DNA of 64,000 nucleotides, taken from contig NQMI01000005.1 of NCBI GenBank assembly GCA_002270565.1, positions 310,001 through 374,000 of the forward strand, written 5' to 3'. Origin of the DNA: Stenocarpella maydis. Taxonomy: Eukaryota; Ascomycota; Sordariomycetes; Diaporthales; Diaporthaceae. Below are positions 21,832 through 31,825 of this stretch, piece by piece. Positions within the stretch are counted from its first letter, which is position 1. The number at the start of each line of letters is the position of its first letter. Under the pieces are notes generated by a model that made no database searches, was not told the DNA's origin, and saw nothing but the letters and a program-made list of their open reading frames with translations. The position numbers were made by a program, and so were the translations under genes.

Positions 21832-24485
21832 ATGGACCCAGATCCTGGCCCCAAACATCAGCAGTCGAGGCCTGTTTCACGGCTCAAGATTCACAAGGCC
21901 ACCCAAAAGATCCGGAAGGGCCCTCAATTTGCAAGATCGGTCTCGCAGCTGTTAGCCGCAGGGAAACATGTTACACACGACAACACGATTATACCTGATC
22001 GACGCTTTTCACGCGCTTCCCGTGTAAGAAAATTGCTCAATCTCGCTTCAGCAGCTATAGAGGGCTCCAAGAGGAGGCATAAATCCCTGCCGCTACCACG
22101 GGGACATCCGTTGTTCCTCAACGTTGCTGAAGGTCTACCTCAACGCAAATCTTCGTTGGACCCACCTCTGTCAGCACCTCAGGTGGAACAAGATACGGTC
22201 TCAGAACCATTGTCGCGATCGAGAACCATTGTCGCGATCACGAGGCGACAGCATCATACTGAAGAACAAGAGCTTGGACTGGGCAAAAGAAAACGCGCCT
22301 CCACTGGCTGTCTCCAAGGACAACCCTAGGTTCAATGGTACTACCTGCAAGGACACGTTTGGTTGGATTCTCGAGAGGCAAACGGCCGCCTCTCGACCGC
22401 CACGACTAAGGGGCAGCTATTCTGACAACAGTTTTCTCTCCAACCGGGGAATGAAAGATGATGCAAGTTCCGATAGCAAGAGAAGGACAAAGTCCGCACC
22501 GAGCGTCCGGGAAGTGCACCACGATCGTTTTGGAGATGTCAAAGGAGGCTCAAAACATGCAGCGCGGATTTCGCTTCGGACTATTTCAGTCTCAAGAGAC
22601 AGCTTGAAGGTTTTGTCCTCTGGAAATGGTGTCAAACTAGGCCCTGGAGGCCACCTCAATCATGCGACGCCCAGCAAAGCTTCAAATTCTCAACAGGGAG
22701 CCCTCCCTTTGCGCGGGAACGCCAAACCAGTCAATCAGCTGCAGCGAGCCAGCTTTTCGAGGCGACCCTACCAGCTACGAAGCAAGACTACTAACTTGCA
22801 AGATCCTGACCGATCTCTGAGAAGCCATGAGAGTAAGAAAACAAGAAGATCCAACGAGGTGGGACGAGCTTCCAAGAGATGCGCCTCAGGCCCTGGGGAG
22901 GGAGATCGAACCGATGCCCGAAACGACGGAAGTCTCAACCAGACAGGGCGAGTCGAGTATGCGAAAGCAGGAAAAGGGTTGACCGAGACCAAGCTCAAAA
23001 TACCTTCGGATAGGGGTATGGCAACCGATCTTCGAGCATATTCCCAGTGGCCCGATGATTCAGGAGCCTTGAAGAACGCCCAAGGCTGTCTCCTTCCAGC
23101 GAGATACAAGTTCTCTGGCTTACCTGGGTTCGAGTGGATTTGCCCTGTGAGGCAGTGCCGGAGATGTTTCCAGACCCAGAAGAGTCTCGGCTCGCATTTC
23201 TCTGTATGTGTGCCTGCGGCATTGTGAGATGGCTTCCTGGCAAGCGGCTAACAGTGCATCGCAGTCGTCGCACAACTCGTGCCTTCTCAACGACAATTGC
23301 GACGGCACGTTCACAGTCCTCGGGGAATATACCCGCAATTGCAATCGGAATAATTTCCACTGTCCTGCTCTCGTCAAATCCAAGAACCCATTGTCAAGCC
23401 ATGCGTCTCCCATGCTGGAGCCTCAGCCTCCACTTACCGCTCGGCATCGAGAGTTGTTTTCAGCAGTCCAGAAAGAGGCACGCCTAGGATCTTTGCTGCA
23501 AGCAGGTGAAGAAAACACAGTGGACGAGATGATGTGCTCAAAGTACTGGGCTCTTACCTCCGCAGAAGCCTCAGCCACTTCTGAGCTGAGCGTTCTTTCA
23601 CGCACGCCCTCACTCAGGGATGCTGGGCAGCCTTCTCCTGGAATCGGTATGTCCTCGACCCGTAAGGACCAGAAGCCCCCACTTCAAGCAAAATCAGATG
23701 AGCTTCGCACAACTCGTATCTCCGAGCCTGACAGACCAAGACGTGAGATGTCATCCCAGCCGTCCCGTGATGCATCTCAGGAGAATTGGCGATTGATCCG
23801 AATGTTCCTCAGAGGCAGGCAGTTTTATCCACCCAAAAGGGGACATTTCGCCACACTTCTCTCATCCCAGCGCATCAGGGACATTGCAACAAGGCCAGGG
23901 GCGGAATTTATCGCAGATCAGCCCAAAAAGGTGCGCCTCCTGATAGTTCACATGACCGGAGACGAGCCTGCCGTGCCCTGCGACTCATGTGCTCAGGGCC
24001 GAGGTCCTTTTAAGAAATGTGTCGCAATCAGCAAGAAAGCGGCAGGGGAGACCACGAACGGACTCGAGTGCTGTACAAATTGCGCCAACAACAGGGGCTC
24101 GCAAAGGAAGTGTAACATCGAAGAGCTACACAGCAAGCCGGCCAGCTCAACGCATGACTCCACACGCAAGCAGCCCAAGGAGGTCCTCGAAGCTGAAGAG
24201 CAGCGCAACTTGGGCACCAGCTCCCGAACTACCGAGGTTGACAGCCGCTTTACATTCGCAGTCCACGTGCTGAAGATGAACGAGTCAATTGACCTCGATT
24301 CAGAGGGTTCGACCGTCCGTGTCTGTTCGCTCACAGCTGGGAAGGTTTTGGTGGAGCTGGAAGGCAACTCGGCTTTTTTAATGGGCCCCCACGGCATGTT
24401 CAAGGTGATGCCGGCAACAGGCGCGCAAGTTTCGAACGCATCGGAGGCCGATGCGGTTTTACATGTATCCACCGTGGGAATATGA
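21832..24485 (+). pseudogene. C2H2 / Cys-rich / cupin-like protein, frame broken by a 19-bp duplication
   Basis: The model is an ATG at 21832, a 61-nt intron (23204-23264, GTATGT, CTAAC branch), and a stop at 24483-24485. The frame shifts by one at 22203-22239, where AGAACCATTGTCGCGATC is repeated with a 19-bp period. Removing one 19-bp unit makes the coding length 2574 nt (857 codons plus stop). The protein starts with a basic, low-complexity region. A C2H2 finger (C-x4-C-x12-H-x4-H) is completed across the intron at about residues 433-456. A Cys-rich block like DUF3716 follows (about 690-734, CDSC...PFKKC...CTNC). The last 54 residues resemble the Mif2/CENP-C cupin fold (GKVLVELEG...GPHGMFKVMP). 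The function is unknown. Confidence 0.65.
22203..22239. repeat. 19-bp tandem duplication in coding sequence
   Basis: Two exact 18-nt copies of AGAACCATTGTCGCGATC are separated by one base (period 19). Both copies can encode EPLSRSR in their own frames, showing where the upstream and downstream frames should join. Confidence 0.9.
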
Positions 24486-24923
24486 GAGAGTAGGTGTCTC
24501 ATTTTCGCAGACTAGCTGTTGATGCCGGCCTTCAAGACCCCACGCCATCTTGAAGGGTTCAGAAGGTAAAGAAAGACGAGAGAGGAGGATTCGAAGAGCC
24601 AGACCAGTCTTTGAGGCCATTCCGGGTGACCCTCAGCGGCCCTGCCGGGTTGAAATGCCAAGGTGGTTCTCAGCTGCGTTTGCTAGTGAACACCTCTCCA
24701 GGTCTCGCTGTGGCTCACCAAGACTGCATGTGCACTGCGCTCGCGTGTGTTAAAAATGAATTCAGGTTCCGTATTTCTCACAATACCCAGGTAGAGAGAG
24801 AGTAAGGCTCTCTCGGCAGATAAACGAGCTCCGGCTGAAGCAAACTGTTCTCCCCCACGCCGGCCACGTCCAAGTTGTTTTCCCACTACCGATGCAGCCC
24901 ACCTCTGGCACCCACCAGGCAAT

Positions 24924-25266
24924 ATGACCCTGACAACCAACCTAGCGACCGCCTTCCAGTCTGAGCGGCTCATCTACACGGCGATCCCCGACACAGAAGA
25001 GATCAAGATCTGGTTCCTCGAGCGCTTCGAGAACGACCCCGTCGGCCGCGCCACATGCCGACTCGAGCCTCCTCCGGCCGCAGACCAGGGCCCGCAGCGA
25101 CGACGTCCTCGCCGACATCCGCAGGTCGCTCCTGGGCTTCGTGCAAGAGGGCCGGTTCAGAGAGTGCCACTGGCACGAGAGGAAATGGTGGGATGTGTTG
25201 CTGTACTCGACGTTGGAGGAAGGATGGGTTGAGCTTAGGAACGGGGGTGGATCTTGGACCCTCTGA
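24924..25266 (+). pseudogene. GNAT acetyltransferase pseudogene (internally deleted)
   Basis: The first 43 or so residues read SERLIYTAIPDTEEIKIWF, matching the start of fungal GNAT N-acetyltransferases (SERL-Y-RA-EDT-E). Near 25051 the frame shifts by one base, and the next frame continues with SSLLRPQTRARSDDVLADI and then joins RFRECHWHERKWWDVLLYSTLEEGW. The latter is the usual C-terminal end of these enzymes. The central acetyl-CoA-binding part (about 80 residues) is missing. The locus is therefore a remnant that cannot make an active enzyme. Confidence 0.6.
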
Positions 25267-25551
25267 TGATACCAGTGAGGAGCCTGATGTGAAAACCTTG
25301 AAACAATTCCCCTAGATAGTGCGCGGACAGCCAATCACTTTCTATTAGTAAGTTCTATACCCATTTGAAATGGCATTGAAATTCGTGAGAGCTTAGGACC
25401 GGCAGTGTGCCGCTCTCGTACTTTGCTTAAGTCCGCCCATTAATACCGAGCTTCCAACTTAAGGGCTCCATTTCCGCATGCTGAGGACATGAGAAGGTGT
25501 TTTCCACGCTCTTCGCCGGGCTGGAAATACTTTCTCGCACGTCTACCCAAC

Positions 25552-26568
25552 ATGGCCTCGTCAATCATCCCCCTCGACAACGACAACTTCAGCTTCACCA
25601 CGCCCGCACGGCCGCTGACATGGCTCATAACAGGCTGCTCCTCAGGCTTCGGCCTCGCCATCGCGCGGCACGCCCAGGCCGGCGGCCACACGGTGATCGC
25701 GACATCCCGCAGCCCATCCAGGACCCCAGGCCTGGTGCGCGAGGTCGAGTCCAGGGGCGGGCGCTGGCTCCCGCTCGACCTCGACGACCCGGACAGCCCC
25801 GCCGGGGTCATCGGCGCACTCGAGGCCCAGGGCACCGCCGTCGACGTGCTCGTCAACAACGCAGGGTCCGCCCTCGTCCACGCCGCGGAGCACATCACCG
25901 ACGAGGAGGCGCGCGCGCAGTTCGAGACGGTCTTCTTCGGGCCGTACAGGCTGACGAGGGCCATCCTGCCGCACATGCGGCGGAGGCAGTTCGGGATCAT
26001 CGTCAACATTAGCACTGGTGCGAGCTTGGAAGGGCGGGAGGGCATGGGGGTCTATTCCGCGTCCAAGGCTGCTTTTGATGGTGCGCGGCGCCTCTTATTT
26101 ACCCCCCTCCCCCCTCTTCCCAACAAAACAAAAAGGAACAAATAACCGAGCGGAAACTGACGCTTGGTATCGATAGGACTTACAAAGGTCCTGGCCAAAG
26201 AAGTCGCCGAATTCAACGTCCGAACGCTCACTGTGTATCTGGGCGGGTTCAATACGCCTTTTGCCTCGACCCTGAGGACTGGCAAGCAGCCACTTGCAGA
26301 TGGATACGACGGGTCGGCCGTTGGCAAAGCACTTGACTTTATGCATGGCGGCAAGTATGTTGCCGATGGCGACACATCCAAAGGTGCCAAGGCCGTATAT
26401 GATGTAGTTATGGGCGAGGGAATCGGAGCCGGTAAGGAACGGGAGCCCATTCTACCTCTGGGCCGGGATATGGAAGCCCGCGTCAAGCTTGTCCGGGATC
26501 GCATGGTCCGCTGTTGGTCCGTATTCGGTGATGCTGCTACCAATGTATACATTGAGTCTAAGAATTGA
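25552..26568 (+). CDS. short-chain dehydrogenase/reductase
   Basis: Two exons, 25552-26080 and 26177-26568, are separated by a 96-nt intron (GTGCGC donor, pyrimidine-rich interior). The protein is 306 aa. The classical SDR signatures are present: the cofactor loop TGCSSGFG (27-34), NNAG (102-105), Ser about 154, and the catalytic YSASK (Tyr168, Lys172). The second exon supplies the GGFNTPF substrate-side region. These enzymes interconvert alcohols and ketones with NAD(P)(H); the substrate is unknown. The ATG at 25552 is chosen because it directly precedes the conserved N-terminal segment. Confidence 0.9.
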
Positions 26569-26780
26569 GAATCAGTGTGGACAGCGAGAGGATCGCCGGG
26601 GGGGGGGAGGGTATTTGAATTTGCAATACTGTGGCTGCCACCTTGTGGTCTCAGGAGACTATAGCACATTTGTGTTTTTCCTGACCCAAATTCTGCACCT
26701 GATGTAGTACCCACCAGCAACATTAAGAGTACTTGATAGCGTGGACTATACATATCCGGAGCACAACGGGATCTGATCCT

Positions 26781-27830
26781 TCAGGTCTCCTCTTCCTGTT
26801 CGATAAGCCCTAGGCCTGGCATACTGTCGCTGGAGCAGTCGCTGGGGTCACCGCTGGACATGTCGCCCATCCAGTCCTCGCCCAACAACTCTGCCAAGGT
26901 GTCGTCGTCCAGGAGCAGGTAACCGAAATCCTCCCTCGTTGTGAATATCATACCATATCCCATTTTCCAGAGAATCTCTGAGGATTCGGGGTAGATCTCA
27001 TTGTAGGCCAGCATTCCATCGAAGAATTCTTCTATTACTATTAGATGGTCTTCCTTATTGGTGATGATCTCTGGCTCGTGAAAATGAGAGATGATGACAT
27101 CCTCCTGCACCCTTCCAACCCAATCATCCCAACACGAGAGTGTGAAGGTGGATCGTAGCTCATCGCTGATGTCTTCAAGATCAGCCTCGGACATCAGTCG
27201 ATCGCTCACAAGGGCGACCTGATGTATATCAGAGAACCGCAAGATGAACTCTGCAACAGTGTTCCAGTTGCCACATGTTGTGTATCCATCTGCAAGCACC
27301 CTGTTCATGCTGAGGGCAAGCAGTCTGACTTTGCTGAAAACCTGTCTGATGAGTTTCGTGCTCGCCAAGTCGAGGACTTCCAGGCCATCCTCATCCAGGC
27401 CAACAAAACAGAAGAAGTTCCGGTTGCTCTTCCAGGGGAGACTGATGGGTGAACAGAAATCCGACTGTCGTCCTTCCTCGGTCTGATTCAAACGCAAGTA
27501 GCCATCGAAGAAGCTCCTGCTCTCGTGACGGGATTCCGAGTTGACACTCCGAAGGCTGCGAAGCTCTCTTGTCAGATCTTTGACTTCATCCAGAGGCGAT
27601 ACGCATGCCTCTGGTTCTTGCGTTCCAGGTATAGGATCGGAGAATTGCACTCGGAAACGATAGACGAGCGTATCTGGAATGGCGGTGTGTGCCATCTTCC
27701 ATATTGTGATTCGAAGCTCGGCAGGAATGCCAGGGAAGCGGTGGAACTCTCTGCCAAGTGCTGCCCCGTTTGGGATGGGAAGTGGAATGTCCATGGCAGA
27801 AGACATGGCGGGGTATGGCGGAAATCTCAT
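26781..27830 (-). CDS. 2EXR domain protein
   Basis: This is a single exon of 349 aa. Residues 29-47 read FHRFPGIPAELRITIWKMA, the opening helix-turn of the fungal 2EXR domain (formerly an F-box-like family of unknown function). The later segments LRSVNSESRHESRSFF and VRLLALSMN follow the same family plan. The C-terminus is strongly acidic and Ser-rich. 2EXR proteins are expanded in Pezizomycotina and have no established biochemical role. Alternative ATGs lie 8 and 12 codons downstream. Confidence 0.75.
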   Translation of the reverse strand: MRFPPYPAMSSAMDIPLPIPNGAALGREFHRFPGIPAELRITIWKMAHTAIPDTLVYRFRVQFSDPIPGTQEPEACVSPLDEVKDLTRELRSLRSVNSESRHESRSFFDGYLRLNQTEEGRQSDFCSPISLPWKSNRNFFCFVGLDEDGLEVLDLASTKLIRQVFSKVRLLALSMNRVLADGYTTCGNWNTVAEFILRFSDIHQVALVSDRLMSEADLEDISDELRSTFTLSCWDDWVGRVQEDVIISHFHEPEIITNKEDHLIVIEEFFDGMLAYNEIYPESSEILWKMGYGMIFTTREDFGYLLLDDDTLAELLGEDWMGDMSSGDPSDCSSDSMPGLGLIEQEEET

Positions 27831-28457
27831 CGAGTGTTAGCTGCTGCTCGGTCTCCATTTCCTCGTGCTGGCTAGACCTCATTGAAAATACCATGGCGCA
27901 GATACTCACCGGCAATGAAAAGTCGCGTCCAGGTACACCCCGCACAGATGGCAGGCGGTCAGGCAGAGAGGCCGGGAAATTGAACTGCAGAGACTGTTGG
28001 GCCCACGCCCGACGCATGTATGCTCGGGGTCCACGAGGGCCAAAGACGGGGTGAGGGTGACGAAGTGAGGGCGGCGAGGTGAGGTGGTTCAATGTCAAGT
28101 GCAAGTTGGGTTTGGGGGGGTTGCTGCCCTTCCCGCCCTCGTGCTTCCAGCATCTCAGGGGAGGCACGCCCACGCCACAGCGTTCAGAGTTCCAAGCAAG
28201 CAGTCACGCATTGCTCCTTCAGGCCTGTCCCTTCTGTTGCACACCAGATATTCACTTGCACGTGGGTATTGAGCTTTTTGGGGATGATCCTCAAGAATGA
28301 AGGGGTACTCAGTACCAAGGCGTTAGCTATCGGTGCTCCGTATGGATCGTCTTGTCTTCTGTACGAGTATCTCATTCTTGGAGAAACACCCGGGATATCC
28401 AAAACAACGTACCATCACACACAAGAAGACGCCAGTTCCAGCGCACCTGGCACGCCC
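27831..28457. other. intergenic, about 630 bp
   Basis: This is the promoter region of the 2EXR gene (-) and the 3' flank of the amino-acid transporter gene (-). I see no gene or repeat. Confidence 0.4.
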
Positions 28458-30416
28458 CTACCCAGCCAGAGGCGAGCGGCAGGTGAACGCATTCACCTGC
28501 GGTGTCTTGAACGCGGCAATGAGCGCCATGACGGACGAGTACGTCCCAATGCCGCTGACAGCCAGCGACCCCAGCACATACAGCGTCAGCAGGACGCACG
28601 CCCACCAGTACCGCCCAGAGTACCCCCTGGCCCACCTCCTCAGGCCCGAGTCCCGGCGCCGCACCGCTCCCGTGCAGGGGTCAAACGGCGGCTCGCCCTC
28701 CATGGCCTGCCTCTGGACCATGTACCCCAGCCCGAGCAGCGCCGGGAACGTGTACGTGAACTGCACAAAGAACATGGCCGCGGTGAGGGCCACGAGCCCG
28801 AAGAAGTAGGGCACGCCCGCCGAGATGAGGTAGGCGATGGTCCAGTAGATGGGCACCACGGCCGCCCAGATCTGCTTGCCCCTGCGCGTCGTCAGGGGCG
28901 GGAAGCTGAAGAACTCGGTGAGGATGTTGTTGTAGATTATCTTGATGCCGATGTTGCCGTACAGGACTGCCGCGATGAGGCCGCTGAGCACGCCCAGCAT
29001 GTTGCAGGCCGTCTGCCACCCGTACGACGAGATGCCGTAGTAGGCGACCTGGAGGACGGGGGCCGCACGTCAGCAGTCAGTCAAGTCATTCCGTCCAAGG
29101 GGGGCGGGGGCGTGGGAGGGCAACTCACGCTGTTGGCATACTGGCCCTGGAAGTAGTACACATGAGACCCGTAGACAAGGTAACATGCATATATGAAGAA
29201 CTGGGCCCCCCACATGACCTTGAGGAAGTCCCGCGGGCGCTGCATCTCGGCCATGACTTCGATAAAGAGCTGGGCGCCGGCATATGCTTAGACCCCCTGC
29301 ATGAGGCCGACCACGCCGCCGATGAAGCCATTCTCGGACGGTGGGATCCCGCCGTACGTCTTGACCGGCGGGTGCGAGCCGTCACCGAGCGGGGCGACCG
29401 AGACGCCCCCGAGCGCGGCCCCCGCCCCTCCGGCCTGAGCGGCGTCGTAGTTGGACTCGCTGTGTGCCATCACGCCCATCGAGATGAACATGACCATGAG
29501 GTTGATGAACACGGCCCAGTTCGCCAGCCACGTGAACCTGTTCAGCGTCCTGATCTGCCCCATGGCGTACCCGACCAGCGCCCAGATGAGGCAGCAGATG
29601 CTGTAGCACAGGCGGAACCTGGACACCTGGCTGATGGACTGGCCGTTCTGGATGATGATGTTGCCGACCGAGAGCAGCAGCTGGATGCTCTGTGCCAGGT
29701 CCACGAGCCAGCGGAACCACCGCCCGTAGGTCCGATACGCGAGGTCGGCGTAGTTCTTGGCCGGGAACTCGTAGCTGTCGATATTTATAAACACTTTCCA
29801 GAGGAGGTAGCCAGACCTTCACCGAACAGTGGTCAGCCGACAAATCAATACACCCCTGGGAGAGCAAGCATTGCTGAGACAGCGCCACCTACACCCCAGC
29901 ACACGCCCCAAAGATCGTGTACAGTCCAGACCCCTGGCCCCAGCCCATCGTGCCCAGAGCGAACCCAACACCGTACGGCCCGAGGATGTCGGTCGTGATG
30001 AGGTAGAAGCACGCAGCCGCCGTCGCCGTGCGCAGCGCGCGGCTGGCGTTGGTCCACTCCTCGTCTGATATGGTGGCCCGGACCTTGGGGTCGCTGAGGT
30101 TCAGCTCGTGGATGGCCTCGCTGCTGCCCGTCGCGGAGCCCTTGAGCTCGCGGATGCCGCCGTTCCTGGAGGGCAGCAGCACGTCCACGAGCCCCATCTT
30201 GGGCCTCGAGGCGACGCTGGCGTCCTCCTCGGCCCGCGCCACCGCTGCGTAGTACAGGTACTCCTCAAAGGTCACGCTGGGATCCCTGAGGGCGCGGTCC
30301 TGCGGCCGGAAGGCGACCGCGCGGGTGCGCACCTCGCCCACCTCGCCGCTCTGCTTCTCCGCGCCGGGGTGACCGTGGTTGCCATGGTCAGCCTTTTCGA
30401 GGAAGCCGTCGCTCAT
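28458..30416 (-). pseudogene. AAAP-family amino-acid transporter with premature stop
   Basis: Three exons, 30416-29893, 29816-29129 and 29048-28458, have introns of 76 and 80 nt (1803 nt, 600 codons plus stop). The protein has a hydrophilic N-terminal region of about 115 residues with EEWTNASRALRTATAA, then about 10-11 membrane segments. This matches the Aa_trans (AAAP) family that includes N. crassa Mtr-type neutral amino-acid permeases. At codon 351 (29288-29290) there is an in-frame TAA within the conserved GLMQGV-x-AYAGAQLF helix, where relatives have Tyr. The frame downstream is fully open and conserved for another 250 codons, so this is a single nonsense change (or a sequence error or readthrough), not general decay. 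Confidence 0.8.
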
Positions 30417-31825
30417 CTTCGGTCAATAAGATAGAGTGCAGTGAGGAATGAGGGATTTTAGGTGAGTCGAGTTGGTGAAAGCCACGTTATGCAGAGGGGA
30501 ACGGCCAGATAACAACACAACGCGATGGTACGACAAGGGGTGGTAGGCTTGCCCAAATAGATGACGGTGATGCGCTACCATGTGCCGCAACCCCTTGCAA
30601 GTCAGAAACTTGAGGACAGATCCTTAAGAAATCATCGAATAGCCAAGGATGCCAATTCCCAATGGAAACGTCGAGTGCCACATAGACACGTGAAGCCTCT
30701 TCTGACGACTGGTATACCTCGGACCATCTGGCTGGGCGCTTGCAGGATCCCGTTTGGGTACCAAGTTTAAACCAATATTGAGATGGCTCAGAAGCGCGAT
30801 TCCCTTATCTATCTGCGGAGGAGCGCGATAGGCAGAGTTGAAGCCTGCCTCTGTGATGCTTGGTGTGTGGTCGGTTATGCGTGAGGGGGTCGTGCAGGGG
30901 AAGCTTATCCTGAACAAGCCTGTCACACTCGTCTCTACTGAGCCGTATCCTGTTCCCATGGCGTGAGCCCATTTCCGCACAACTATTATCAAAATTCGAT
31001 AAATCAGGGTCAGCCTCTCCAAGTATTAGGATTGCCGCGGTGCACGATTGCCCGTATGTAGACCCTAGCTGAGACGCTGTTGCACTCAAAGCCCACGTAG
31101 CATCGCTCCGCGCAACCACAAGATAGGCTTTCCGAGCTCCCCTCGTTGATTTGAGCGGTGGACTAGCGCCACTTCTGGGGGCAAGAATCAGAGGATGCTG
31201 TCATAGACATTGGCATGTGGAGGTCGATGCGGACCAGAGGTTGAAACTTCTGCCGGAGATCCGAGACTTTGCAGGTGCTAGTTGTCCACCTTCCTATACC
31301 GACTACGACTGACGCCGTGGCGCAGAAATCGAATTCGTCATTTCGTGGGTGTTGCCGGGTGTAGGCTCCAGGGCCTTTAGTGGTCTGGGGGTGGGTCTTC
31401 TAGATGGAGATGCTGTGTGTGTGTAGGTGTTGGTAGGCGTCGGTGTCTTGGCCAGATTTCCACCTTATTTCGAAGTCACAACTCATAAGGTAATTGTGTA
31501 TACCCTAGATGATGGTTCATTGCAGTATATAAAATCCGTCAGGCGCAGGTTGGCGCGGGTTTGCAGGCTTCCATGTAATTTATCCAATTGTGTCGCAAGG
31601 AAGGATGTCGACCCGATTCTGGAGCATTACAGTATAAACTGATTATCCTGTATTGGCCCTAGCAGGGCCATCTCCCAGTCGTTACCATCATTCAGCCACA
31701 GACCCGGATCCAGTTGATCAAACACTGCAGCGATTGGAGTCAGCTATCAAGGAGCAAAGGCAGGAGTTCCATTCGAACATCGCGAGGACAACGTCGCAAT
31801 GTGCCCTACAGCGTTGAGAAATAGG
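30417..31825. other. intergenic, about 1.4 kb
   Basis: This contains the transporter promoter and the 3' flank of the Zn2Cys6 gene. I see no gene, RNA or clear repeat; a short GT-rich stretch occurs near 31415-31435. Confidence 0.45.

Noticed and set aside
14395..26568. Secondary-metabolite cluster including the P450, MDR and SDR genes
   Set aside because: No backbone synthase, transporter or cluster regulator lies among them, and the genes are separated by unrelated loci.
28092..29998. Long plus-strand frames opposite the amino-acid transporter
   Set aside because: They are rich in Arg/Pro/His and Val/Asp/Gly as expected for shadows of a GC-rich membrane-protein gene, and they contain no domain.
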